Part shown: in pieces, positions 23,440-32,635 of the stretch
Position numbering within the stretch: position 1 is the stretch's first letter
Layout: every line of letters starts with the position of its first letter
Assembly (NCBI RefSeq): GCF_016812035.1
Contig: NZ_CP069178.1
Location: forward strand, 868,001-932,000
Origin: Bulleidia sp. zg-1006
GTDB taxonomy: Bacteria; Bacillota_I; Bacilli_A; Erysipelotrichales; Erysipelotrichaceae
Direction: 5' to 3'
Length of the DNA: 64,000 bases
Made by a program: the position numbers and the translations under genes
The notes under the pieces: model-generated
Told to the model about the DNA's origin: nothing
Databases searched by the model: none
The model's input: only the letters and a program-made list of their open reading frames with translations

Positions 23440-23464
23440 CTTATCTTTACTATTTTCTTTCGTT

Positions 23465-24199
23465 CTATCTAGCTAATCCCATTCTCTTTAACATCACTTC
23501 TTTCGCTTTATTTTCCCATTCATCATCAAGGGATTTTAAAGCCATTGTCATTCCTTTTCTTGCCAAAGCTCTTTGTAATACAAAGTCTGCTACTTCTGGA
23601 TTTTTCGGTAATAAAGGACCATGTATATAGGTCGCAATCACTTGTTCATTCATAAAACCTTCCGAAGAACCTTTATATTCATTGCCATGACCACTTAATA
23701 CACGACCAAAAGGTGTTTCCACCTGTTTCGTTTGACCACCATGATTTTCAAAACCAAGCACTTGAACCACTTCTTTCCCCAAATTAACTTCAATCGCAAC
23801 ATCACCAATACAACGATGCCCACGATCACTAGCGACTGTATAATACGGAAAGAAGGACAAACCATTCACAACCTTTCCATCTTGATCCTTATAATATTGA
23901 CCAAATAGTTGGTATCCACCACAAATCAATAAAAATTGACAACCCTTATCCAATAAATGTTGAATCGCTTTTTTACGACTTAATAAATCTTGATAAATGA
24001 GATTTTGTTCCTTATCGGCACCACCACCCATAAAGAAAATATCCACATCCTCCATTTCCGCTTTTTGATTTAAAGAACAAGTCCTAACTTCCAAATCAAT
24101 ATTACGTTTGGCACAACGATACTTTAGAGTTTCAATATTTCCCTTATCACCATACAAATCCATCAAATCATGGTACATCCATAAAAGAACTAATTTCAT
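23465..24199 (-). CDS. gatD: Lipid II isoglutaminyl synthase, glutamine amidotransferase subunit
   Basis: Class I glutamine amidotransferase of 244 residues. The nucleophile Cys93 is in LLICGGYQLFG and the His in ATYIHGPLLP. It supplies ammonia to MurT for amidation of D-Glu in lipid II, a step of Gram-positive wall synthesis. The ATG at 24199 overlaps the murT stop (ATGA). An upstream in-frame start at 24274 would lie within murT. Confidence 0.93.
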   Translation of the reverse strand: MKLVLLWMYHDLMDLYGDKGNIETLKYRCAKRNIDLEVRTCSLNQKAEMEDVDIFFMGGGADKEQNLIYQDLLSRKKAIQHLLDKGCQFLLICGGYQLFGQYYKDQDGKVVNGLSFFPYYTVASDRGHRCIGDVAIEVNLGKEVVQVLGFENHGGQTKQVETPFGRVLSGHGNEYKGSSEGFMNEQVIATYIHGPLLPKNPEVADFVLQRALARKGMTMALKSLDDEWENKAKEVMLKRMGLAR

Positions 24200-25506
24200 T
24201 GACTTGCCTTCTTTCCAAGAATATGACGTGTCGCATGTAATGCGGTGTACGTTGAAAGCACGTAAGAAGGACAATGATCTTCATCCAAGAAATTTACTGC
24301 TTCCTCTACCTTCTCTTTAACCATCACTTTATCTTCCAAGCCTTCGTATTTCAAACGCAAAGCCATATCATAAGCCCTTAGCCCCGAAGTTACAACATGA
24401 CGTACATTGCCTTTTAATAAGCGTTCAAAGTGAGCATCCCAAATCCAAGAAACATCACAGCCATCTTGATCATTATCGTTTAAAATAATCAAAATATTCT
24501 TCTCCTTCTCATCACTTAGAATATACTTCAAAACCTCATTCGTACCAGTCGGATTTTTAATCAAATTGATCACACAAGGCTTGGATAACGCAAAAACTTC
24601 ATTCCTACCTTCCTTCATTTCAAAGCTTTGAAAAACTTTATTGGCACATTCAACATCTAACTTTAAATCCTGTATAACTGTTAAAACCGCCGCACAGTTA
24701 TAAATGGCATAGATTGTATTCATAAAGGAATAAAAGCTTCTTCCTAAAGCTTGAAAACGATGATTCTCATAGTCGATTGCACTCACATAGAAAGCTGGTT
24801 CAATCTGTCCAAAGTCATCCTTTTCACAATGGAAACGACCAATATGGGAATACTGATAATACTCATACACCAAACGATTGGAACAACGCGGGCAAAACTT
24901 ACCCTCACTGGCTTCATCACTTGTCTTTTGGGATATGGCATTTTCACCAACTGAAAAAAATTGAATCTTTGCTTGTTTAGCATTATCCGCCAAACGAACC
25001 ACATTCGGATCATCTCCATTTAAAATCAAAGTCCCTTTAAAATCCTTTGTGACTTCTTCAATACGACGAATGATTGTTTCCATTTCGCCGGCTCGATCCA
25101 ATTGATCACGGAAGAAATTATTCACCACCAAATGCGTTGGATGAAGATCCTTAAATTGACGATAAAGCGTTAATTCATCCACTTCAATCACACAAGCATC
25201 GGCTTGAATATGATAATGACCATCACTATTGACCGCTAATAAAGACGCAATACCAACATTCAAATTATCCCCTTTGCGATTATGAACAACTTTTAAGCCG
25301 GCTTGCCGTAAGCTTTCAGCTATTAAATTAGAAGTAGTGGTTTTTCCATTCGTACCAGTCACTAAAATCACAATTTCCGGCATTTGAAATTTTGAAATCA
25401 TTTTTTTATCGAACTTCAAACCCAAAGTTCCGGGAAAAGAACCGCCTCTTCCCATCTTCTTTAAAACCCTGGCAACCAATTGTGTTAAACGTAATGATAC
25501 CGACAT
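24196..25506 (-). CDS. murT: Lipid II isoglutaminyl synthase, MurT subunit
   Basis: Mur-ligase-type protein of about 436 residues. It has the ATP loop TGTNGKTTTSN, a zinc ribbon (CPRCSNRLVYEY then a further Cys in GRFHCEKDD) inserted in the central domain, and the DUF1727 C-terminal domain with NDNDQDGCDVSWIWD. It activates the D-Glu carboxylate for amidation with GatD ammonia. The start at 25506 follows AAAGGAG; an earlier start overlaps yhaM. It is coupled with gatD. Confidence 0.93.
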   Translation of the reverse strand: MSVSLRLTQLVARVLKKMGRGGSFPGTLGLKFDKKMISKFQMPEIVILVTGTNGKTTTSNLIAESLRQAGLKVVHNRKGDNLNVGIASLLAVNSDGHYHIQADACVIEVDELTLYRQFKDLHPTHLVVNNFFRDQLDRAGEMETIIRRIEEVTKDFKGTLILNGDDPNVVRLADNAKQAKIQFFSVGENAISQKTSDEASEGKFCPRCSNRLVYEYYQYSHIGRFHCEKDDFGQIEPAFYVSAIDYENHRFQALGRSFYSFMNTIYAIYNCAAVLTVIQDLKLDVECANKVFQSFEMKEGRNEVFALSKPCVINLIKNPTGTNEVLKYILSDEKEKNILIILNDNDQDGCDVSWIWDAHFERLLKGNVRHVVTSGLRAYDMALRLKYEGLEDKVMVKEKVEEAVNFLDEDHCPSYVLSTYTALHATRHILGKKASQ

Positions 25507-25507
25507 C

Positions 25508-26443
25508 CTATTTCTCCTTTGGTTTATAGAACTGGCGATTTTCCATTGAGAATAAACGACTTGTCCAAGAGCCTGGCTCAACTTCCTTTAAAGCAAGCTT
25601 CAATGTATTCAAATGAGCATCAATATTATCCACAAGAGAAAGAATTTCCGCTTCTTGAAGACAAGGTAATACTGGTGAACCATATTCTAAATGACCATGA
25701 TGGCTTAAAATCATGTGGTGCAATAAAATCGTTTCTTCCTCTTCTTCTAAGGATAATTCCTTTGCGACTTCGCTTAACCAACCATTCGCTAAAGAAATAT
25801 GACCTTCTAAGCGACCTTGTAAAGTATATTCCGTTGTGATTGGACCGGACATTTCTTCTGTCTTTCCCATATCATGAACTAAAGCCCCGCTAATCAATAA
25901 ATCTTTATTGAGTTGAGGATAAAGATCACATAGAGCCAAACAAGTCTTGACCATACTTAAACTATGTTCTGATAAACCACCCAAAAACGCATGATGAATT
26001 TTAGAGGCGGCCGGATAATCAAAATACCTCTGTCCCACCTTTTGAAACATCGCAATCACCAGCTTCTTTAAAACCGGTGAAGAAATCTGATCAATGTAAG
26101 ACCTTACCTCTTCTTTCCGCTTTTCTTCGGGAATAAGAGAAGATAACACAAAGTCTTCTACAACCACGTTTTCACCGGCTTTGCCAGCACTTAAAATACG
26201 ACCTTGCATTTGTCCTTTATAGTCCAAAACATCAAATGTAAATTGAATCAATCGACCATTTTGAATCAATTTAATATCTTCTTGACGAACATCCCACATT
26301 TTACCTTCTAAACTACCGGAACTATCCGCAAGTATCATCGACAAATAAGGCGCTCCTTTATTTGTCATTCCATTTTTAACATCTTTGACCAAAAGTGGTA
26401 ATTGGTATCTTTCACCAACCACATATTCACTAATCTTAGGCAT
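25508..26443 (-). CDS. yhaM: 3'-5' exoribonuclease YhaM
   Basis: Protein of about 311 residues with an N-terminal OB domain (DVKNGMTNKGAPYLSMILAD) and a C-terminal HD domain (HHAFLGGLSEHSLSMVKTCL, LVHDMGKTEEMSG with the metal-binding His-Asp). YhaM trims RNA from the 3' end in Bacillota. The third of three consecutive ATGs (26443) is best spaced from GGAGG. Its start overlaps the end of the upstream glycosyltransferase-RecX gene. Confidence 0.92.
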   Translation of the reverse strand: MPKISEYVVGERYQLPLLVKDVKNGMTNKGAPYLSMILADSSGSLEGKMWDVRQEDIKLIQNGRLIQFTFDVLDYKGQMQGRILSAGKAGENVVVEDFVLSSLIPEEKRKEEVRSYIDQISSPVLKKLVIAMFQKVGQRYFDYPAASKIHHAFLGGLSEHSLSMVKTCLALCDLYPQLNKDLLISGALVHDMGKTEEMSGPITTEYTLQGRLEGHISLANGWLSEVAKELSLEEEEETILLHHMILSHHGHLEYGSPVLPCLQEAEILSLVDNIDAHLNTLKLALKEVEPGSWTSRLFSMENRQFYKPKEK

Positions 26444-28424
26444 CATCATCCTCCATATCATTGATTACTGTATAAACATCTTCATAACTATAACCCTGAT
26501 TTAAGCAATAACGATAAATTCGATTGCGTAAATCCGTTCCTGAATATTTCCGTGCATAGCGTTTTTTAGCTTGATTAGCACATTTGCGTAAATAATCCAA
26601 CTCCTTTGCATCCACTTTACTAAAATCTAGTTGAACCATCACTCGATCAATTAAATCGTCATTATAACCTCTTTGACGAAGCTTTATACGAATGGTTTCT
26701 TTCGTTTTCTTTAAAGAATAAGAGGAAGAACGAAGGATTTTTCGGGCGTATTCCAACGCAAAATCTTCTTCTTGAACTGGTTCTTCTTGTAAAGCCTTTT
26801 GAATAAGATGTTCAGAAATTCCTTTTCTCGCTAAACGACGGCGAACCTCATTTTCACCAAATAATGATGAAAATAAAGAATGTATATGCTCTCGGGCATA
26901 GCGTTCATCATTTAAATAGCCCTTTTCTTTTAAACTACGAATAATCGCTTGCACACTATCTAAAGAACATTGGGTATTTTGAGTTAACCAATCCACAATT
27001 TCTTTTTGGCTTCGATCTTTAATAGCTATTTTTTTTAAACAAGCTTGATAAGCCGCTGTTTGCACTTCTTTTTCTTTAAGAACTTTATAAATATGGTGAT
27101 TAAAGAAACCATGCGCTCTTAAACCATATTCATAATAATCATCCACCGATACTTTCAAGCGCAATTCTTCCTGCTCACTAGATCTTAAGTACAACTCAAC
27201 AATCGTATCCTTGGTTCGCATTCGTAAGATTTCATATTGAATGCGATTGAAATCAATCACTCGACTATACACTTCTAAAATCTTTGTGTAGAAAGTTTCC
27301 GCACTAAATGGTTTTGTGACCGAAACACAGCGTTGACAATATCTTCCATATTCATGACCATCCATTTTTTCAAATTCTAAAATCGCATTAGCCAGACTTT
27401 CTTCATCTACAAAAAACCAGCCTGTTTCATTTGGCATTAACAAACCATCTAAGACCTCATCTTTTCTAGCAAACAATGGCAAACCGGAAGCCAAGGCTTC
27501 AATAAAAGTCATCCCTTGCGTTTCACTTAAAGAAGCGGACACAAAGGCGTTACTACTACGATATAAATCCGGTACAGTCTCACGAGGAATTGGTCCTGTT
27601 AAGATGACATCCTTTTCTAAGCCTTGTTTAGAAACTAGCTTTTTAAGACTATCGAAATCAGGTCCTCCACCAACAATCACCAGTTGACTCTTCGCTCCCT
27701 TTTTAAGGGCAACTTCATAGCCACTTATGACCAAGTCCAAAGCCTTTTCCTTGGCCAAACGACCAACATAAATAATAATGGAACGATTTTCCGCTAGACC
27801 ATATTTCTTTCTGGTTTCTAATCTTCTTTCTTCACTAAACTCTTTGGGATTAAAACGCTCTAAAGAAAGACCGGTGGGAATAACCGTCAGTCTTCTTTGA
27901 ATACCATAGTTTTCTAGCATTTCCTTGGTTTTTAAAGAAGGTGTAATGACTTCTTGCGAGCTTTCACCATATAGCCTTGATAGTTTAGCTACCGCCATCT
28001 TACCAACTTCATCAACTGTTTTTGAATTCAATAAATTCACATAGTGTGTGTAATCTTCATAGGTTGTATGATAGGTCGATACCAATGGAACACCTAGATG
28101 CTTAGCACAAATACGAGCAAAAATCCCCACCCCAAATTCAGTTTGGGCATGAATGATTTGTAAGTTTAACGAACGAATGACTTCCAAAGCCTCCGAATGA
28201 AAAGGCGAAGCCATCACATAACCATATAGAAATTTCAATTGAATACCACTAAGACGTAAAACATCCTGATCTTCATTCCATTCCATATCTTCTTTTCCTG
28301 TATAGGTGGTGATGACATAAACCTCATGTCCATGTCTTTTTAGTTCTTGAAAAAGGATATAGGTGGAATTCGCTACACCATTGATTTCTGGCACAAAGGT
28401 ATCGGAAAATAGACCAATTCGCAT
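26436..28424 (-). CDS. Fusion of a GT4 glycosyltransferase and RecX
   Basis: Protein of 662 residues. Residues 1 to about 390 are a GT-B/GT4 transferase (MRIGLFSDTFVPEINGVANS, YVGRLAKEKALD, SLSETQGMTFIEALASGLPL), closest in pattern to diacylglycerol glucosyltransferases. From about 393 the protein is a RecX: LYLRSSEQEELRLKVSVDDY then three-helix repeats with LKEKGYLNDERYAREHI, NEVRRRLARKGISEHLI and LRQRGYNDDLIDRVM. RecX normally binds RecA filaments and is a separate protein of 150-270 residues. No stop or ribosome-binding site separates the halves. It lies between a flippase-like gene and yhaM. Confidence 0.9.
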   Translation of the reverse strand: MRIGLFSDTFVPEINGVANSTYILFQELKRHGHEVYVITTYTGKEDMEWNEDQDVLRLSGIQLKFLYGYVMASPFHSEALEVIRSLNLQIIHAQTEFGVGIFARICAKHLGVPLVSTYHTTYEDYTHYVNLLNSKTVDEVGKMAVAKLSRLYGESSQEVITPSLKTKEMLENYGIQRRLTVIPTGLSLERFNPKEFSEERRLETRKKYGLAENRSIIIYVGRLAKEKALDLVISGYEVALKKGAKSQLVIVGGGPDFDSLKKLVSKQGLEKDVILTGPIPRETVPDLYRSSNAFVSASLSETQGMTFIEALASGLPLFARKDEVLDGLLMPNETGWFFVDEESLANAILEFEKMDGHEYGRYCQRCVSVTKPFSAETFYTKILEVYSRVIDFNRIQYEILRMRTKDTIVELYLRSSEQEELRLKVSVDDYYEYGLRAHGFFNHHIYKVLKEKEVQTAAYQACLKKIAIKDRSQKEIVDWLTQNTQCSLDSVQAIIRSLKEKGYLNDERYAREHIHSLFSSLFGENEVRRRLARKGISEHLIQKALQEEPVQEEDFALEYARKILRSSSYSLKKTKETIRIKLRQRGYNDDLIDRVMVQLDFSKVDAKELDYLRKCANQAKKRYARKYSGTDLRNRIYRYCLNQGYSYEDVYTVINDMEDDDA

Positions 28425-28437
28425 AAAAGGCTCCCTT

Positions 28438-29469
28438 CTATTCGTTTTTCATCTTGACAATAAGAAATACAATTGCCCCGATGATTAGAGTTAGATAAAA
28501 AGTCGATAAACGCCACAAAATCATAATTGATGTAGCTTGTGCAGATGTAAAAATCGTCGAAAACATCAAGACAAAAGTCGCTTCCGTTCCCCCACTACTG
28601 CCTGGCATTGGTAGAAACGCATTCACCATCGCCACAAAAGAACTTAGCGCCATCATATCCAATACATTCGATAGTGTAAAAGGAATATGCAAAGCCCAAG
28701 CACAAAGTACCGGTACAGAATAAATAATTAAGAAACGCAAAACATTAATGCTTACTAATTGGTATACCAATCGATGATTTTGATGAAGAATAGTAATTTC
28801 ATGAGCTAGGTTCTCTAATGTTTTATCCAAGCGACTTAATGAGGCATCCACATCTTTTACCATGTGTAATTTAGCCCCAATATAAATACCTTTAGTTGTA
28901 ATCCAAGTATAAAAACGCTTTGATTTAGCTAATAAAATCAAGAAAACAATTACCCCTGTCGCAACTAAAAAACCGCCTAAAACAATCGCAAAGAATGAGG
29001 AATAGGTACGATAAAAATAACCGAAACGTAACAATAATAAGACTAACACCACCGCAATCATCGTGGCTTGATAGGCAATAAAATCAAGCCATAAAACACC
29101 TACGGCACTTGAAACTGAGACACCTTGTTTACGAAAAATATAAAGCTGAGCCACTTGACCACCTGAGGCACCTGGGGTGATGTTGTTGAAAAGACCGGCA
29201 ACATAGGCATTCATAAGTCCTTCTTTAAAACGGTAGTTTTTATGACTAACTTGCACTTCTAAAGCTAAGCCTTTAGCCAATAATGCTTTTTCTAAAACAA
29301 GTAAGGCAACCAATAAAATCAAAATCCAAGGGTTCGCCGCTTTTAAATGATTAATGACGTCTTGATAATGATCTTTCATTGTCATAAAAAATACAAAGCC
29401 TGTCAGCGCAAAGACAAGAAAGATGTTGAATGCCGTATTTTTAAGTAGTCTTTTAAGAAATTTCAGCAT
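28438..29469 (-). CDS. Lysylphosphatidylglycerol synthase TM-region / flippase-like membrane protein (UPF0104)
   Basis: Polytopic membrane protein of 343 residues with the domain also found in MprF flippases (FKEGLMNAYVAGLFNNITPG, ASGGQVAQLYIFRKQGVS, LPMPGSSGGTEATFVLMF). No aminoacyl-transferase domain is attached. With the adjacent glycosyltransferase it may flip or handle glycolipids; that is inferred from position. The start lies 32 bases before a bidirectional-looking AT-rich gap and the downstream neighbour follows after 13 bases. Confidence 0.85.
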   Translation of the reverse strand: MLKFLKRLLKNTAFNIFLVFALTGFVFFMTMKDHYQDVINHLKAANPWILILLVALLVLEKALLAKGLALEVQVSHKNYRFKEGLMNAYVAGLFNNITPGASGGQVAQLYIFRKQGVSVSSAVGVLWLDFIAYQATMIAVVLVLLLLRFGYFYRTYSSFFAIVLGGFLVATGVIVFLILLAKSKRFYTWITTKGIYIGAKLHMVKDVDASLSRLDKTLENLAHEITILHQNHRLVYQLVSINVLRFLIIYSVPVLCAWALHIPFTLSNVLDMMALSSFVAMVNAFLPMPGSSGGTEATFVLMFSTIFTSAQATSIMILWRLSTFYLTLIIGAIVFLIVKMKNE

Positions 29470-29562
29470 GCAATTATTATACTATTCTTTCCTTCTTTTG
29501 AACATTTCAGTAATACTTCAAGCTTATCCTCTTCTGAAATAACTCTCTATTTGAAAATATGT

Positions 29563-29588
29563 AAAAAGCCTACTTTTGTAGGCTTTTT
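29563..29588. terminator. Terminator after the second glycosyltransferase gene
   Basis: AAAAAGCCTAC (29563-29573) and GTAGGCTTTTT (29578-29588) form an 11-bp stem with a TTTT loop; the arm overlaps the stop codon of the gene ending at 29587. The T-run suits the minus strand. Confidence 0.9.
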
Positions 29589-30591
29589 ACTGGTTCAACA
29601 CCTCTTCATACACAGCTTTTAATTGTTTACCAACCTCTTCAATGCGTCTTTCCTTAGCTACTAAATAACCTTGTTTAGAAAGATTAGGTAATTTCTTTTC
29701 AATAATCCCTTGTAACTTTTCAATGAATTCATCATTATTATTTGCTAAATACGCATTTTCACCATTCTTTAACCATGGATTATAACAAGCAATATCTCTT
29801 AAAAGAAGCGATTGTTTTGAAGCAAGTGCCTCTAATACCACAATCCCTTCGGTCTCTTCATAGCTTGGAAAGAAGAAACAATCGGCATCATGATAAGCGC
29901 CTTCAATCAAGGAGCCTTTCACATAACCGGGAAAAATACAATTGCTAGGTGCCTCTTGAATAGCTAAGGTAATTTCAGGTGGAATGATTAACTTTGAAAT
30001 ATCACCAAACCAAATGAATGTGTATTGCGGTAATTGTCTCGCAACTGCAATAAAATCCAAAATACCTTTTCGTTTGAATAATAAACCCACCCCCATAACA
30101 ACCTTTTGATTGGCTTGTAAATGGAAATAATCACGGTACAATTGAATTTTTTGCTCATCATAAGCGTAACGATTTAAATCAATCCCATTTGAAATCACAT
30201 AAATCTTTTGCCTTAAGCCATATCCCTCTAATAGTGATTTTGAATATGGTGTTGGCGTAATAATCGCATCGGCTTGTTTATACAAATCCACCAAACGAAT
30301 TTTCACAAAGGGAGCAATCACATTGGAAAAAGTGAAAGAATTACGGAAATCTTCCATTGTACTATGAGCATGATAAATCACTTTCTTACCCATTTTTTTA
30401 GCATGATGAATAATGGCATCGGAATTCATTCCCCATGTGTTGATATGCAAAATATCATAGTCTTCTGCCCAAGGATTCGTGGTATACTCCACTCCTTGAG
30501 AACTTAAGGCTTTCATTTGGTGCTGAAGTGCACGTCCTATTCCTGATTTTGCTAAGGCATCTTGACCTTCAAAATATAGTAAGACTTTCAT
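29587..30591 (-). CDS. GT4 family glycosyltransferase
   Basis: GT-B transferase of 334 residues: N-terminal YFEGQDALAKSGIGRALQHQ acceptor domain, VYHAHSTMEDFRN, then the donor domain (GVGLLFKRKGILDFIAVAR, FFFPSYEETEGIVVLEALAS with the EX7E-type glutamates). It resembles bacterial diacylglycerol alpha-glucosyltransferases, and with the GT-RecX gene nearby suggests two-step diglycosyl lipid synthesis; this is inference. It overlaps the V-ATPase subunit D gene by four bases, so it is probably read as part of that operon. Confidence 0.88.
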   Translation of the reverse strand: MKVLLYFEGQDALAKSGIGRALQHQMKALSSQGVEYTTNPWAEDYDILHINTWGMNSDAIIHHAKKMGKKVIYHAHSTMEDFRNSFTFSNVIAPFVKIRLVDLYKQADAIITPTPYSKSLLEGYGLRQKIYVISNGIDLNRYAYDEQKIQLYRDYFHLQANQKVVMGVGLLFKRKGILDFIAVARQLPQYTFIWFGDISKLIIPPEITLAIQEAPSNCIFPGYVKGSLIEGAYHDADCFFFPSYEETEGIVVLEALASKQSLLLRDIACYNPWLKNGENAYLANNNDEFIEKLQGIIEKKLPNLSKQGYLVAKERRIEEVGKQLKAVYEEVLNQ

Positions 30592-31211
30592 GAACGATGG
30601 TTTTCCTTTTGTGCTTTAATGACTTTTAAACGTGAGAATTCCTCTCTTTCTTTTTCTTCTAAAGCCGAAGAAATGTGTTGAATTTGTGAAGATAAACGAG
30701 GTAATACCACATTTTTTAAAGCGTTCGCTCTTTTTTGCGTTTGAGCAATCGCCGCAGCTAAATGATATACCGCATTATCCACTTCAGCCAAAGTATAACT
30801 CAATTCCTTAATCTTTTGAAATTGTAAATAAGCTTCATCAATACGGGAAGAAGTATTTAAAAGACCATAGGGAATTTCTAAATTTTTCTTTGGTGTATAT
30901 AGCACATTGGGAATTTCCACCCCCATCACGGAACGATAGGTCAATTCTACCTCATCCGCAATCGCTACCTGTTCTGCAATCGAACTGATGATTCCCGAAG
31001 ACATATTGGCTTGTTGTAAAAGATAATAACCTAGCTTATAAGCATCACTAATTTCCTCACGCAAGACTTTCACTTTCTCAACCAAAGCCATCATTTCTTT
31101 AATCAAAATATGACGTTTACGATCCATTAAATCATAACCATTTTTCGCTAAATCATACCTGCGTTTTAAACGAAGTAAGTTTCCCTTTGTTGTGGGCATT
31201 TGCACAGGCAT
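30588..31211 (-). CDS. ntpD: V-type ATPase subunit D (central stalk)
   Basis: Helical hairpin protein of 207 residues (MPTTKGNLLRLKRRYDLAKN at the start), the rotor shaft inside the A3B3 head. Long coiled-coil helices occupy both ends. Overlaps ntpB by one base and the glycosyltransferase by four. Confidence 0.94.
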   Translation of the reverse strand: MPVQMPTTKGNLLRLKRRYDLAKNGYDLMDRKRHILIKEMMALVEKVKVLREEISDAYKLGYYLLQQANMSSGIISSIAEQVAIADEVELTYRSVMGVEIPNVLYTPKKNLEIPYGLLNTSSRIDEAYLQFQKIKELSYTLAEVDNAVYHLAAAIAQTQKRANALKNVVLPRLSSQIQHISSALEEKEREEFSRLKVIKAQKENHRS

Positions 31212-32626
31212 TATATCGCTCCTTTTTTCGCTAAATCAATCACATTTTGCGCTCTTTGAGTATTGTAATATTCTTGAATGAAGGCATCGTCTAAACGATC
31301 TAATTCTTCCTTTGGTAGCGTAGATAATAAAGCCCAAGCTAAATCTAATGTTTCAATGATGGAACGATTGTCATCCTTTTGACCAATAAAGACCGCTTCC
31401 ACTTGACGAGCAAACTTCATGTATTGTCGGTCTTTTACTGACAATTCATCTTCACCAATAACGGAAGCTAGCGAACGTACTTCTTGCACTCGGGAATAAG
31501 AGGCAAATAATTGGTTGGCCACTGCCTGATGATCTTTACGCGTTAAACCCTCACCAATACCATCCTTCATCAAGCGGGATAAAGAGGAAAGAATGGCGAT
31601 TGGCGGTTGAATTCCATTCATAAATAAATCACGATCTAGGACAATCTGTCCTTCGGTGATATAACCGGTTAAATCTGGTACTGGATGAGTAATATCATCA
31701 TTTGGCATCGTTAAAATGGGAATTTGAGTAACTGAACCCTTACCGCCTTGAATAATGCCCGCTCTTTCATAAAGGGAAGCTAAATCTGAATATAAATAAC
31801 CCGGATATCCTTTGCGTGAAGGAATTTCTCCGGAAGTACTCGAAAATTCACGAATGGCTTCGCAATAAGCTGTCATATCCGTTAAAATAACCAATACATT
31901 GCGCTGTTGTTCAAAAGCTAAATATTCCGCAGCCGTTAAAGCAAGACGAGGGGTCATAATTCTTTCCAAAATTGGATCATCCGCTAAGTTTAAATACATA
32001 CAAACCTTTTCCATAACCCCTGTTTCTTTAAAGGATTTTTGGAAAATATCAGCAACGTCTTTCTTAACCCCCATAGCACCAAAAACAATGCAGAAGTTCT
32101 CCGCATCATCACCGGTTAAGTGTGCTTGACGAACAATTTGAATAGCCAATTGATCATGTGGTAAGCCGGAGCCGGAAAAAATCGGTAACTTTTGCCCACG
32201 AATTAAAGTATTCAAACCATCAATGGCGGAAATACCTGTATTAATGTAATTACGAGGGTATTGACGGGAAACAGGGTTTAAAGGTTTGCCATTCACATCC
32301 GCATATTTTTTCACAAAAACAGGACCTAAGTTATCTATTGGTTCGCCTAATCCATTAAAAACACGACCTAAAATTTCATTGGAAACACCTAACTCCATTG
32401 GATGCCCTAAGAACTTCGTTTTCGTATTGTTTTTAGCTAATTCATCCGTTCCTTCAAAGACTTGAACAATTGCTTTATCCCCTTGAATTTGAACCACCCG
32501 ACCCGAACGACAACGACCATCCTTAAGTTGGATTTGAACCATTTCTTCATTTCCTATATTTTCGCAATGGTCTAAGGCGACTAAGGAAGTTTGAATTTGT
32601 GATAAACCTAATTTTTGAATACTCAT
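31211..32626 (-). CDS. ntpB: V-type ATPase subunit B
   Basis: Non-catalytic nucleotide-binding-fold subunit of 471 residues (GQKLPIFSGSGLPHDQLAIQ replaces a functional P-loop; YPGYLYSDLASLYERAGII is the ATPase alpha/beta signature). Three copies alternate with subunit A in the head. Length is standard. Confidence 0.95.
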   Translation of the reverse strand: MSIQKLGLSQIQTSLVALDHCENIGNEEMVQIQLKDGRCRSGRVVQIQGDKAIVQVFEGTDELAKNNTKTKFLGHPMELGVSNEILGRVFNGLGEPIDNLGPVFVKKYADVNGKPLNPVSRQYPRNYINTGISAIDGLNTLIRGQKLPIFSGSGLPHDQLAIQIVRQAHLTGDDAENFCIVFGAMGVKKDVADIFQKSFKETGVMEKVCMYLNLADDPILERIMTPRLALTAAEYLAFEQQRNVLVILTDMTAYCEAIREFSSTSGEIPSRKGYPGYLYSDLASLYERAGIIQGGKGSVTQIPILTMPNDDITHPVPDLTGYITEGQIVLDRDLFMNGIQPPIAILSSLSRLMKDGIGEGLTRKDHQAVANQLFASYSRVQEVRSLASVIGEDELSVKDRQYMKFARQVEAVFIGQKDDNRSIIETLDLAWALLSTLPKEELDRLDDAFIQEYYNTQRAQNVIDLAKKGAI

Positions 32627-32635
32627 GATACCCTC

